Shown here piece by piece: positions 44,240-55,898 of a DNA stretch of 64,000 bases. Source of the stretch: Trichosporon coremiiforme (lineage: Eukaryota > Basidiomycota > Tremellomycetes > Trichosporonales > Trichosporonaceae); assembly GCA_039545355.1 (NCBI GenBank), contig BCJJ01000026.1, positions 124,001-188,000 of the forward strand, written 5' to 3'. Position 1 is the stretch's first letter, and each line of letters begins with the position of its first letter. The notes below the pieces were generated by a model that was not told the origin of the DNA, searched no databases, and worked only from the letters and a program-made list of their open reading frames with translations. The position numbers and the translations under genes were made by a program.

Positions 44240-46148
44240 ATGGCACACCCAACAACAGACACTCCGCCGGCTTATGCCGCCCCGGCAACCGGGGGCATCG
44301 ATGACCGCACCTCGGCGTCAGACACGAAGGGCGACCTCACGCAGTTCGACTCGGCAGAGACACAGGACTTCGTCTATGTCCCCGACACAGAGGAAGAGCG
44401 CCGCCTCGTGCGCAAGATCGACTTCAGGCTCATCCCCATGCTCTGGGTCATGTACATTCTAAACTACGTGAGTGACAGCGCCCTTCCACCACGCAGCGAG
44501 CGCGAGCAGTCACGGGTGGACACGAGGATAAGCGAACCATCACGAGCTATACGCTGGGGATGTCCTGGGTCGCTGCTGGCTCAAAGCGCCGAGCCAGAAG
44601 TTCATTCACAGAGCTTAATGGGCAAACGACTGCGACGAAGATGCTCGGTCACATGGATTCTTGGCACGGCCCTTCGCGCAAAATCTGAGCCCGTGAGCCC
44701 GCCCGGTCACTCTCGGGCTCTACGAGCACTCCACGACACACCTGTGAAACTTCAGCTGCTTCGCTTCGCCCGCCCATGCACCAACGCTTCTGCACTCGTT
44801 GTGCTGGCATGCACGTCCACTTGCTCGCTTGTTGTTCCGGAGGCTTGGACGGGGAGTGCTTGGCAGGGCGGGGGTGGCGTCGGGGTGGCTTGCACGTGAC
44901 CCTGCTTCACTGTGGCGCATCGCTGACCTGCAGCTCGATCGCTCGAACATTGGAAACGCAAAGATCGGAGGAATGGAGAAGGACCTCAAGCTGGACAGCA
45001 CGAAGTTCTCTGTCGTGCTGCTGATCTTCTTCATCGGTTACCTGCTCTTCGAGGTGCCGAGCAACATGATTCTTGCGCGGTCAAGACCGTCGCTCTTCCT
45101 CCCCGCGCTCATGTTTACGTGGGGCGGACTCTCGATCGCCCCAGTCGGCATCCACAACTTTGGCGGCATGGTCGCGTTCCGCTTCATTCTTGGCCTGATT
45201 GAGGCGGGCTTCTTCCCCGGAGTCATGCTCCTAATGAGCTGCTGGTACAAGCCCCGCGAGCTCTCAAAGCGCATCGCTTTGTTCTACACGGCTGCCCTCC
45301 TGTCCGGCGCGTTCGGAGGACTCCTCGCTGGCGGAATTATTTCTAGCCTGAACGGCCGATCCGGGATCGCAGGCTGGCGCTGGCTCTTCCTCATCGAGGG
45401 GCTCATGACTGTGTTCGTCGCCATCGTCGCCGTCTTCGTCCTCCCCGACTACCCCGCGACGACGAAGTGGCTGACTCCCCGCGAGCGTCAGCTCGCCACG
45501 GTGCGCCTCCAGGCCCCCGGAGCAGAGGCAGATGAGCCGCACATGGGCCACTGGAAGGCGTTCCTCGCCGCCATCTCGGACCTCAAGACCTGGATCTTCG
45601 TCATCATCTACAACCTCATCAACATGGTCGGCACGATCCAGTACTTCTACCCGACTCTCATGCAGTCGCTCGGGTACAAGGAAAAGATGGCGCAGTACAT
45701 GACTGTCCCCATCTACACCGTCACGCTTGTTGTCTCGGTCATCTGCGGCTTCATCGCAGACAGGACGCACAACAAGGGCCCCATCACGATGTTCGGCTGT
45801 GCACTCGCCTGCGTCTCGTTCATCATCACCGTCTCGGTACCCAACGACCACGCAAAGTACGCGTTCATCTGTTTCGGTGCGGCGGGCATCTGGACAGCAG
45901 TGCCGTGTGTCCTCTCCTGGGCCGTGACCATGTTCGACGGACGCGAGAAGCGCGGCGTCTCCATCGCCCTTATCAACGGTCTCGGAAACCTCGCCAGTGT
46001 CTATGGATCCTGGTTCTGGCCCTCGGACACCGGGCCGAAGTACATCATGGGCTTTGCGCTGTGCTCTGGCTTCGCAGGCTTCGTGTTCTTCGTTACCTGG
46101 TTCGCGTACTGGCGCTACGGGGACAAGGGCGTGCAGCGCAAGTCATAA
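44240..46148 (+). CDS. MFS permease, anion:cation symporter family (second Dal5-like gene)
   Basis: Exons 44240-44467 and 44934-46148, 480 aa. Exon 1 encodes a cytoplasmic N-terminus and the start of helix 1 (RLIPMLWVMYILNY); exon 2 resumes exactly with LDRSNIGNAKIGGM, completing the ACS hallmark. Further signatures: IGYLLFEVPSNMILAR, MVAFRFILGLIEAGFFPGVM, WRWLFLIEGLMTV, ICGFIADRTHNKGP and NLASVYGSWFWP. Closely similar in layout to the permease at 39.5 kb but diverged, so an old paralogue pair. The intron is 466 nt, more than ten times the usual size here; it has a normal GTGAGT donor and GCTGACCTGCAG acceptor. Substrate unknown; organic anions or vitamins are typical for the family. Confidence 0.88.
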
Positions 46149-46581
46149 GGCAGAATTGGGGAATGGGACTGCCTGTGCGATCGAGGGACTCTGGTTAGTG
46201 CAGAGGGCTTGCAGAGCTAGCAGGTATGGGTTTAGCGCTTAATTGTATGTGGGATCACGGTTAGTACGTCTTTTGTATTTCTCTGTTCTTGAACATGTCA
46301 ATCTTGTCATTTGATTGCGCTAGCTGCAACATGCACAGCATGGTCCCGAGCCCGGGAGGTCCATACGTGCCGTGTGTGAAGTACTCGGCAGGCTCGGTCT
46401 CAGGCCCGCCGCTAGTGACAGTCTAACATGACGTGCGTAAGAGCGGAATCACCGGAATCACCTCACGCCGCCGCGGTTGTCACAGCTGATGGGGTCCTTT
46501 GGTCACGTCGGTGACCTAGAGTCCGACAGTTTGTCAGTTCTGCCTTCCCCGCGTTTCTCGATGTTCCCAGCATAAGGCATG
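46149..46581. other. Convergent intergenic region
   Basis: 433 bp between two stop codons. Left part is AT-rich and fits a 3' UTR of the permease. Nothing else seen. Confidence 0.4.
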
Positions 46582-47676
46582 TCACATCCAGAGCCGGAAC
46601 TCGTCGTCGTCGAACACGCCCTCCGCCTCCCCGGATCCCATGTACTCTCTCATCTGCCTGAACTCTACCTTGTCCTCTCCCGCGCTCCTCCTCATAAATT
46701 CCTCCACGACCTCCTGCACATGCTCAGAACTGTGGTCATCATCCCCATCCTCCAGAATCGCTGCCGGATCTACGCTCCCGACATTGACAATCGTGAAGGT
46801 GGTGTGATACACTTTCGTGAAGCGCCCCAGTTGAGCGAAGAACCGGCCGACCCAGCTCGTCTCAAGCACGCTCCCCTCTCCGTCCTTTAGCGGTCTCGGG
46901 CTCGGCTTCCACACTGATCCAGGGCCGTGTTCCGCATTCGTCGGGTCCGTCCAGAATATGAACGTGAGCCGCTTCGTGCTCGGCGGCATGGCGCGGAGTA
47001 GTCCGCTGAGGCCACAAGAAGCGCTCTCAAACTTCATGTTCGTGCCCACAACCGCCTGGTCGGGAAAGAGGCTGAAGACTGTCTCCTGCGTGTCCCGCAG
47101 GGCCCGTTTCGGTGCAAGATTCTGCGACGCTCGAGCATAGAGAAGGGGCACGTTGCGCACGACGAGTTTCGGAATGCTGATCTCCTCCAGCACGCAGCAC
47201 GCCGCAAAGTCCCAGGGGTGCAGGGAATAGTACTGCACGTCATGCAGGATCGAGGACTGATGCAGTGTCAAGCGGACTGAACGCAGACGGGGGAGAGGAG
47301 GGAGAATGTTCCCCGTCCCCTCGCAGGTTGAGATCTGGTGCGTGTCCAGGTCCACATGTCGGACTAGGCTCTTGAGGTCGATGCCGAGCCGCGGCTTGGC
47401 CAGCTCGATGAGCACGGAGACTAGCACCCACGGCGCGTCAGCCATTGAGACGGTGCCGGCCATGATCCCCTCCCGATTTGCGCGCATGTAGCCCACCAGC
47501 GTTTCCGTGTCGCACTCCAGGTCGATCGTGATCGACCGATACAGTTGCGGTACGGCGAGGGTGTAGAATGCCGAGTTTACGCGGGCACACCGGGCCAGTG
47601 TCGGGCGGTCGAGGAAGAAGAACACTTCCGTTAGCACATCGGCGTGAAACGGTGGTGACGGCGCGGTTTTGCCCAT
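46582..47676 (-). CDS. F-box-like protein of unknown target
   Basis: Single open frame of 364 aa from ATG 47676 (upstream in-frame codons to 47856 lack a better start). Residues about 10-48, FHADVLTEVFFFLDRPTLAR followed by CARVNSAFYTLAVPQLYRSI, follow the F-box pattern of basidiomycete F-box proteins (LP-xx-L-xx-I/V-xx-L, then C-xVN-xxx, then YR-I). The rest has hydrophobic repeats compatible with an irregular LRR-like solenoid (SLVRHVDLDTHQI, LPRLRSVRLTL, STKRLTFIFW) and an acidic C-terminal tail. F-box proteins recruit substrates to SCF ubiquitin ligase through Skp1; the target is unknown. Lineage-specific expansions of such genes are common in this group. Confidence 0.65.
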   Translation of the reverse strand: MGKTAPSPPFHADVLTEVFFFLDRPTLARCARVNSAFYTLAVPQLYRSITIDLECDTETLVGYMRANREGIMAGTVSMADAPWVLVSVLIELAKPRLGIDLKSLVRHVDLDTHQISTCEGTGNILPPLPRLRSVRLTLHQSSILHDVQYYSLHPWDFAACCVLEEISIPKLVVRNVPLLYARASQNLAPKRALRDTQETVFSLFPDQAVVGTNMKFESASCGLSGLLRAMPPSTKRLTFIFWTDPTNAEHGPGSVWKPSPRPLKDGEGSVLETSWVGRFFAQLGRFTKVYHTTFTIVNVGSVDPAAILEDGDDDHSSEHVQEVVEEFMRRSAGEDKVEFRQMREYMGSGEAEGVFDDDEFRLWM

Positions 47677-48114
47677 GGTCGACTGGTGGGTAGGGTGTGG
47701 GTGTGAGCAATGTGGAGGAAGACAGCAAAGTCGACTCGTTCCTCGCAAATCACTGTGCCCCCGCTGACGCCGACAGTCGACTATACTGCTGTGCCCAAGC
47801 CACCACACTACCTTACTCCGTTTCCTGATATCCCCATTTGTCAATGTCACTGACACGGAGGCGACGTCTCATGTTGCACCTCGTCTAGACGTGCACTGTC
47901 ACTGCTTTCCTAACCTTCCTCACGAAACAACAACACACCTATGAGGTCATTACATGATGCATCACGTGATCGCGGTATGGCTCCTTTTTGCACATGGAAT
48001 CTCATTCACATTGACCCGTCGCTACACTAGCAGTTGGTCATGTCAGTACATACTCTGCATTACTATAGCTTAACTTCCTGTGTGACCAGAATAGTGTCGT
48101 GATCTCCTCCACAT
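47677..48114. other. Intergenic between KH-protein 3' end and F-box-like gene start
   Basis: 438 bp holding the F-box-like gene promoter and the KH gene 3' flank, AT-rich near 47940-48100. No gene seen. Confidence 0.4.
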
Positions 48115-49400
48115 TTAGGCGGGCTGGCTACCTCCCATACCGGCGGCCTTTGCCTTCTCGGCCTCGAGACGGTGGTACAGCATCTGAACAGCGATGTTGA
48201 TGTTAACGGGTTGGCCGGTGATAGTCACCAGACGCTCGTCGGGGTTGGCAGGCTGCCCAGGACCGGGCGCAGTTCCAGGCTCAGTGACGCGGATCTGGCA
48301 CTGGGACTGGGCACGGATCTCGTTAATCTTCGAACCCGCCTTGCCAATAACTGCAGGTCAGCGCTGCGCCATGCTTCTTAACCTCACTAGCACCAACAAG
48401 CGAGTTAGGGATGAAGATCTGCTGAGTTTGACTGCCAGGGGCAGAAGCACCGCCGGTGGCGGGCGGCGCGACGCCCGTGAAGGCAGGCTGCGCAGCGGCC
48501 ATGCCCTGGGGCTGCTGGCGGTAGGTACCGATGCCAGAGTGAGGACCAGGGTTGCGCTCCTGGTACTCGAGAAGGATGGTTCCAATGTAGTAGACAGCGA
48601 TGTGGATGGCGTCAGCGACACCAGAAACCGAGAGGATGCGCTCCGTAGAGCCAGGAAGCATGACTTCGCTGGCGTTGAGACGAGCGCCGGAAGCGTCCTG
48701 GATCTCTTTGATCTTGGATCCTCCCCTGCCGATGCTGCATTGTCAGCTGTGTGACCTGCTTCCACGTCGTTGTGTGTGTTCTCCATCTGTACTCACACGC
48801 TACCCATGCGCGAGTTGGGGATAATGAACTTGATGGTGACGGCCCTCGAGCCCGGAACAGAGGCGACGTCGAAGGGCTCATCGTTAATGCGACGGACGAT
48901 CAAGCCGAATGCCTTGCTGACGGCGTCCAGCGCGCCGAAGACATTGAGTATCCGTTCAGGATTGCCGGGGATGGATTCGGAGATGGTGACTCGAGCTCCG
49001 GACTTCTCTCTGATCTCGTTGACGTGGGCACCAGCGCGGCCGATGATAACACTCGCGTCCTGCGTCACGATCAACGCACGCATGGAAATCTGCTGAGCAG
49101 GGGGCTCAGAGGGCTTGGCGGGGGTAGCGGGAATGGAGGTGGGAGGGGCCGAGATGGTGGCGCCCGTCGAAGGGCCAGGCTCGCTGCCGCTGCCGCTGAG
49201 ACTGTCAGTTCAGAGGATCGCGTGCCGAGCATCAGTAACACGCACCTCTCGCGCGTTGAGGACTCGTCCATTTTCTCCTTCTTGGTGTCCGACTTGGTGG
49301 GGGATGCAGAGGACGCCTCACGCGCACGCTTAGCCGTGTTATCGGAGAGGGGGGAGGGGGATGCGGGGCGCTTAGCTGTGGCCGAAGACGAATCGGTCAT
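48115..49400 (-). CDS. Poly(C)-binding-type RNA-binding protein with three KH domains
   Basis: Exons 49246-49400, 48797-49201, 48388-48734, 48115-48350; 380 aa. The N-terminus is Ser/Pro/Lys-rich with a KR-type nuclear signal. KH1 (about 92-160) has RALIVTQDASVIIGRAGAHV; KH2 (about 173-250) has IIPNSRMGSVIGRGGSKIKE, spliced across exons 2 and 3; KH3 (about 290-365) has IFIPNSLVGAIIGKAGSKIN, spliced across exons 3 and 4. KH2 and KH3 have intact GxxG loops (GRGG, GKAG); KH1 reads GRAG. Layout equals PCBP/hnRNP K and yeast Pbp2/Hek2 or fission-yeast Rnc1: binding of C-rich single-stranded RNA in mRNA stability, localisation or translation. Two of the three introns interrupt the GxxG region at the same relative spot, an ancient domain-duplication trace. 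Confidence 0.9.
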
Positions 49401-51100
49401 TGGTGGTGCGAAGGCACAGAGAGGGAGGGTTGAGAACGTTAGAAAGGTTGAGTGTGTTTCCAGACGGTATACCAAGAATCTCTGTCAGTGGTAAGGTCCC
49501 AAGTGAGGTAGATGAACGACGATGGCGTCACGGGGAAGGTCGAAAAGTTGGATTTGTTGAAGAGGACGCGACGGCGAGTGGTCGGGGACACAAAGAGGTG
49601 ATGGTGGATGATGTGGGCAGCACGGGGGGTGCGGGAGATTCGAGTTGAGGTGACGGCCGGCGCGTGGAAAGATGCCAAAGTGGAGCAGTGATAATGCGTC
49701 GAGAGGATAGAAGGTCAGGTGGAGGGGATGGAGGGAAAACAACCGATGTACTCACGCAAACGCTAGTGCCGCCGCTCGATTAGACGAAAGGGGGATAGCG
49801 AGGGAGACGGGAGGCGGGGATGGGGGGATGGGGTGGGTGAGGAGGAGGTATGGGGGTGGATGGAGATGGGGAAGGGTGGGAGAGGGGGATGGCTTTGTGC
49901 GCTGGTGTACTGAGAGGATGTGATGATGAGGAGCGTGTGTCTGTCGTCGTTGGGAACCGAGTGGTATGTCATGGACGCACGCGCGAAGGACGCTGGGTGG
50001 GAGGATATTGCCTCCGCTAGCCCGCTCCAGCCAGTGGCTCATGGCTCAGCCTGCAGTGCCCAGCGCCCCGCGCCCAGCCCAGCAGCCGCAGCCGCATCTC
50101 GGATGTCGCCCTCCTTCCTCCCTTGTTGCTTCCCTGGCTGTGCCTGCCTGCCGCCGCCCGTGAGCGTGAGCCCCCTTGCCTACGGTCCGGACTCGCTCGG
50201 CCTCCACTGCTGCGCCGCTCACCGCTGTACGCTGAGTACCGCTACCGCTCACCCAACGGCGTTTCGGTGATACGCACGTGGCAATGAGCGGCGTGTTGCC
50301 CCTCAGCACGCGTCATATGCCCGTACATTATTTCCCTCTGTGCCGGCCTCACCCCAGCCTGCCCACTGTTGATATCCGATCCCCTGCGCGCGTCGCCGCT
50401 ATCCGGGACTCCTCCATGCATCCCTTGCCATGCTCTGACGCTTGCATGCATCCTCTCGGCGTGCTCCCCCGTCGTCCCCATGCATCCCAAGTTGCTCCCC
50501 GCTCTCGGACAAGCCGTTGTGGGTTTGTTTATGTGCCACGCCCCTTGACGCGCCTGCTTGGGTCCATGGCTCTCCAGCTCCTGGTGGCCTGATATGGCCC
50601 TGCGCATCCAACCAAACGCTCCGTCCCTCCCACACAAACCCATCCACCGTCATCTTTCAACATCTCAACATCCCTATCTGTCTGCCCTGCTCGCGATTGT
50701 CCGGCATCCTTCCATCCTTCCTACCCCTATCCCCCGCGACATTGCCCCAGTTCCTGCCACCTTCACATTTCGCCCAGGTGTGGCTGTCTCCACCAAATCT
50801 TGACCGCGTTCCTCAGTGCATCAGCCCGACCTCCTCATTCGACCTCGGATTCCTGATTCCTCACCCAGACCGCTCGTCTCACATCCGACACATCGAACTC
50901 GAACGCTCTTCTCCCAGTTGCGTTAGACGCGTGGCACCTCTGAACAACACGCGCGGGTGGTTGTGGCAGCTTCTTCCACCCAGCGTTGTTGTTGTTTGTT
51001 GTTGTTATTGACAGCCTACACAACCGCACAAATCTTCAACCCGATCGTGCTTCGCCGACACTTTCAATCCAGCGAGCAAGATCTACGGTAACGGTTGACC
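49401..51100. promoter_or_regulatory. Divergent intergenic region with G-rich tract
   Basis: 1.7 kb between the KH-protein start (-) and the Itc1-like start (+). Positions 49789-49890 are strongly G-rich on the plus strand (repeated GGGG, GGGT and GGGA runs), giving C-rich sequence on the KH-gene sense strand. GTT-triplet strings lie at 50983-51010, near the Itc1-like leader. A GTGAGT donor-like site on the minus strand near 49754 might start a leader intron. No coding frame is convincing. Confidence 0.45.
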
Positions 51101-54100
51101 ATGCCGCTCCTCAAACGTAAGCCGGTGCTTATGCACCCGCTGCCGTCCATGTCCAGCATCGTTCAGCCGGTTACCGATAAACCGACACATGCGAACGGCG
51201 ACGCGTCGCCCGGGGCATCGGCCCCATCAGCACCGCCGGACGACTTGCCGAAAGACTCGAAGGATGAGGAGGAGCAGTTGGATAAGCTTCTGACAGCCCT
51301 CAATGATCCAACTATCGCCGCGCCGGCTAAAAAGTCTCACAAGGACAAGGTGAACGGAGTGGTCAACGGCGCGTCGACCGCTCAGGACACGGCGGCGCCC
51401 GGTTCCGCCGCTCTTCCGAGCTATCGTGTCAAGAACGTGGAGGTGTTCTACTTACCTGAGACCGGCGAAATCTTCCTGGACTACGAGTAAGCAGCCCTGC
51501 TACGAGCTTCGGCGATGCTGACAATCAGGTCGTACGCCCAGCGACAAGCGTTCCTCGACCAGCCGTTGTTCCAATGCGAGGGTGGGTGGAACTAAGCTTG
51601 CTGCCGAAGGTGACGCTGACGAATATCAGTGAGCGGCAAGTCCGGCTTGTCATACTTCGAAGCACGAGAGAACGAGCAGCGGGAAGCTCGACAGCTGCAC
51701 TCTAGATTCCCGAAGCAGTTGAAGAAAGCTGTCTTGGAGTCTGTCCAGTACCGTGAGTTTGCGCCTCGGTGTATAGAACGGAACTGACATCAACAGAGGT
51801 CGAGGGAAAGCTGGAGACCCTTGCCGACAAGATCTTCGAGCGCTTCGTCAACCGCTTCTTCGACGATGAGAGTGAGCTTCACCGCCATTGCGAGGTGCTG
51901 ACGTATCCACAGAGGTCTTCGTTGATGTCCAGGGAGACAAGTACTTGGCTCGAGTTGTGCGCACCTTCCCTCCGAAAGACCTGGTCCTCCCAGAAGGGGC
52001 GAGTTCGCCTTATCACCCGTACGCCACTGACCTCGATCTCGACCCGGAAGTGGTCGTGGAGCGCGATGATCCGATGAAATACTTTTACCAGGTCCGCCTC
52101 ATCGAGGAGGGCGGAGACGACGAGGCTCAGCCCAGTGACACAGAGGAGGGCAAGGGCGAGGAGTTCCAAGGCAGTGTGATGGAAGTGCAGGCCGATAAGA
52201 TCAGGTGAGTTAGCAAATGCTGCTCGAAAGCTGACCTCAGCCGCGACCGTATCAACTTCTCTCGAGCAATGCTGAAGCGCTTCATCCGTGACTGCGTCAG
52301 CCGCGACGCCGCTGTCTTCTCGCCGTGGATCGTGAAGAAGCCCGTTGCTCTTCGCTATGGCCTGCCGACGGAGATGTCTGACGAGGTCCGTGAGAAGATC
52401 GACAACATTCGGTCCAGCGAGAAGACCAGGAAGAAGCGCGAGCGCGACGCCAGACTGGGAATCACCCATAGCGAGGGTGAGGAGGATTCCAAGCCCGAAA
52501 AGAAGAAGCGCAAGACCAAGGCTGAGCGCGAGAAGGAGAAAGAGGAGAAGGCCGATGTCAAGGAGGAGGAGAAGGAGGAAGAGGAGAAGAAGAAGAAGCG
52601 CGGCTTGAAGTATCCCTGCGAAGGTGAGTTCGATGCGCGGATGGCTTGGACTGACGACAGACCTTCTGCTCGAGTTCTCTCAGGACCGAGACGCCGCGGC
52701 TGGTCGTACCGAGGTGCGACCCAAGCCAGAACGCTCGCTGCCGTTTGGGGACGACTTCGACAAGTTCCTCTTCACCTGGAGCTTCCTCAACGTCATGGGC
52801 AAGCCCCTGGGACTGTCGTCGTTCACATTAGATGACTATGAGCAGTCTCTGCTCCATACCGACGAGTACACTGCTCCCGCGCCGATCCTTGTTGAGATTC
52901 ACGCTGCTCTGCTGAACGCCCTCATGAAGGATCTGGAAGAGGGACACGAGCCCGTGAAGCCGATCGTGCACTGGGGTCTGGACTATGACAACGACATGGA
53001 CTACTGGACAGGCACGAAAGGCGCCAACGTCGAGACGCTGCGACCTGTTGTGGAACCTCTTGGCGAGTCTTGGACGAAGAGGCAGCTCTCAGTCAAGGAC
53101 GGCCGGAAGGGCTGGGAGAGCGCCCTGGTCGGCTGCCTTTGGGATCGAGCCGATTTAGAGACTTTAGAGGATTACCTCCACTACATCCTTCATCTGACGT
53201 TTGAGGACAAGCCAGCTCCGACTCGACCCACATGGTCTACGGGACCGAGCACTTCATCCTCGCATGGCCTTATCCCCTCAAAACCTGAACGACGGTACAC
53301 ATCGCTCGACCACAAGGCGAAGCTCAACATTATCAGCTTCCTGATTGACCTCGTGACGCAAACCGCCAAGATCCGTGACTTCTTTGAGGAGTCTACCAAT
53401 GCTGTTACGGAAGTGCGGAAAGACCTCGTGGACGTCCGAAGAGACCTGCGCAAAAAGTGAGTTGTAGCGTCCATGCCCTGGTTGACCTCAGCCATGCCGA
53501 ACAGGACGCCCTCGAACCTAAGAAGGAGAAGGCCGAGGACGGCGACGACGTCAAGGACGAGATGCCGAGCTCAGTGGCGCCGTCACCGAACGGACACGCG
53601 AACGGGACCGCGACGAACACGGAGCGGGACGAGCTCGAAGGCTCGATGATGGACGACGATGCCTCGCGTGCCAACTCGCCAATCTCCGAAGCTGACCGGG
53701 TACGCACCGCCGCCTCGCGCCGGCGTGCGATGAAGGAGAAGGCGCTTGAGCGCGAAGCGGAGGAAGCTGAGCGCCAGGCCGCCCTCCTCCGAGAACGTGC
53801 CGAGGCCAAGGTGAAGCGCGCCGAGAGCAAGCACATGTCGCAGGAGAAGAAGCGGCTGGCGGACGCCGAGGAGGACCTCGAGAACCGGCAGCGGCAGCTC
53901 GACTACGAGTTCCGGCGGAACATCCAGGTGCTCCGCGTCAAGCCGATCGGCGTGGACCGGTACGGCAACCGTGTGTGGTGGCTCGACGGTATCGGTTCTG
54001 CCGGTCTCTACGACTCCAGCGGCAAGGTGACCTACGGCACCGGCCGCCTGTACCTGCAGGGCGCGGAGGAGTTTGACGTCGAGCACCACCGCGTCGCTGC

Positions 54101-54449
54101 CGAGCTCACCGAGGAGCAGCTCACGCAGCGCCGAGCAAAGGAGGAGGGCGACAACGTCCTCGCCCCAGGCGAGTGGGCAATGTACGACACGCTGGAGCAG
54201 CTGGAGGGGTTCAAGAACTGGCTCAACCCGCGCGGATACAGGGACCACCACCTCTTGCGTTTCCTGAACCAGTGGTGGCCCGAGATCACGCAGGGCGTGC
54301 AGAAACGCCGCGCCGCAGCCGGTCTCGATGGAAACGACGAGGAGAGCCATGGACGCCGCTTACGGCCCAGTCGGCGCGCGGCGGGGGACGACGTCGGCGA
54401 GGGATACCTCGGCTGGAAGAACAAGCGTGCTGGAGGTGGCAGACAATAG
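51101..54449 (+). CDS. ITC1: ISWI chromatin-remodelling complex accessory subunit, ACF1/Itc1 family
   Basis: Eight exons: 51101-51486, 51529-51581, 51630-51752, 51797-51871, 51913-52204, 52241-52623, 52661-53456, 53492-54449; 1021 aa, all phases consistent. The WAC domain (about 110-220) is cut by four introns: VEVFYLPETGEIFLDYESYA, QRQAFLDQPLFQCE, VSGKSGLSYFEARENE, FPKQLKKAVLESVQY, EGKLETLADKIFERF. A charged Lys/Glu region follows (380-435). The DDT domain begins with FDKFLFTWSFLNVMGKPLGL (about 473). WHIM1 is KAKLNIISFLIDLVTQTAKI (about 660) and WHIM2 is RVKPIGVDRYGNRVWWLDG (about 850). This set is the mark of Itc1/Acf1/WSTF proteins, which bind the ISWI ATPase and set nucleosome spacing. 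Introns are all 35-48 nt. No PHD or bromodomain is visible, as in yeast Itc1. Confidence 0.9.
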
Positions 54450-54750
54450 TAGTTGGCGCAGAGGTAGATATAGCATAGGCATATGATTCCATGTTGGCCC
54501 ACTCGCGTTTCGTAGATCATCAAAGCGTATAGCATTTGCATATGACTGTTGTTTGTGTTTCGTCCTATGCTTCTTCAACACTCTAACTGACTCAAAGTTG
54601 GACTCACGATTACGCCTGGTTGCCCTTCTTCAACCCTGTCACAGTCAGTTGGTCGGTTCCCGGGTCAGTAAAGCCTGTCACCTCATCGAGGGAGGAAGAG
54701 ACACGAAATGGTTACGATATGCTAAGCCATACATAGAATCTCGGGTCCTA
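54450..54750. other. Convergent intergenic region between ITC1-like and TIM9
   Basis: 301 bp, AT-richer than the surroundings, between two stop codons. Probably both 3' UTRs; nothing else seen. Confidence 0.4.
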
Positions 54751-55548
54751 TTACATCTTGTTCATCTGCTGCTCGTTGTGCTCGGCGAAGCGGGCACCAA
54801 CGCGCTCAGAGTGCTTGAGGAACTTGTCGGCGCAGTTGTTGACGCAGGTGGTCTGGGGTCAGCTAGAGCTCGCTCTGATGGCAGCTAGTTGGTGATTCCT
54901 CTCGCCATCATCCCTCTCTGCTCCGACGCGGCACCTGCCGAGGCTACACTCTCCGCTGTGAAGCTTGGAAGAAACCATCTGTCCTTATGACAAGCAGAAG
55001 CTTCAAAAGAAGGTCCAGGACGATCTTCTCGACACCGCACACGACAGAGTCGCGGCACAACGCTAAGAGAGCCAGAAGTGTCGACCAGCGATGGTCCTTG
55101 CTGCCTTCGTCGGCAACCTCGTACTCACCTCGTTGGAGGTCAGGGCCTTCGTGGTGAAGTCCTGGGCGCAGGCGAGGAAACACCTCTCGACGATGCCCGA
55201 GTAGAGCTTCATGAAGTCCTGCATCTGAAAGAGTCAGCTATGCTCAAGGACCGCCCAGCTGATCTAGTGCCGCGGTTCCGATCGTCATGTCGTCCGACCT
55301 CCGCAATACATATCCTATTATTCCTCCACAGCTCGAGAGACGTCTGTTGCAGAGGGGGAACTTAGAGAGACGGCAGTAAACAGCATCCGAAGCTTAGATG
55401 TAGCAGGCCATCGGTGGCAATGATAGCGCTGGTCGGAGACGGTGGAACTCCATCGGCGATCAAAGAAGTCGGAGCTACTCACCTGCTTAGCCTCGATGGC
55501 CTTGGCGAGGGTAGCCTGCTCGGCGGCGTTGAACTGGGACATGTCCAT
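54751..55548 (-). CDS. TIM9: Mitochondrial intermembrane-space translocase chaperone Tim9
   Basis: Exons 55483-55548, 55129-55224, 54751-54852, each phase 0; 87 aa, the usual size. Small Tim twin-CX3C signature complete: Cys37-FLA-Cys41 and Cys57-VNN-Cys61, with [20 protein letters not shown] and [17 protein letters not shown] matching Tim9 rather than Tim10 or Tim13. It forms a hexamer with Tim10 that escorts hydrophobic carrier proteins to the TIM22 complex. The introns (258 and 276 nt) are long compared with the coding exons, unlike neighbouring genes. Divergent with the IES2-like gene across 350 bp. Confidence 0.95.
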
Positions 55549-55898
55549 GATGGGCGGGAGTGTCTTTCGGGGTAGGCGGGGAAGTGAGGAAAGAAAGGGT
55601 TGGTTTGTGGAAGCAAGAAGATTGAAAGGAACCGGAGCGATATGACGCAGTAGTACCACCGTACAGGCAGGAGATCCAGCGGACGCACCGTAGGCGGTGG
55701 ACCACGAAAAAAACACTGGCGGCCAGTGGCGGCACCGTACACTCACACGCTCGGCACACGGCACTCATCCACCAAGCACGGGCACGGAAGCAACCTCCAC
55801 CGGGCAGATCGGTACCAGCCAGCCAACTAAGCACAGAAAGCGCACAAGTGACGGACGCGTTCGCTTCGTGCTCACTACAATCAACACCAACAGCAACA
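55549..55898. promoter_or_regulatory. Shared promoter of TIM9 and IES2-like gene
   Basis: 350 bp between two diverging start codons. The plus-strand side ends in a CAA-rich leader (CAACACCAACAGCAACAATG). Confidence 0.5.
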
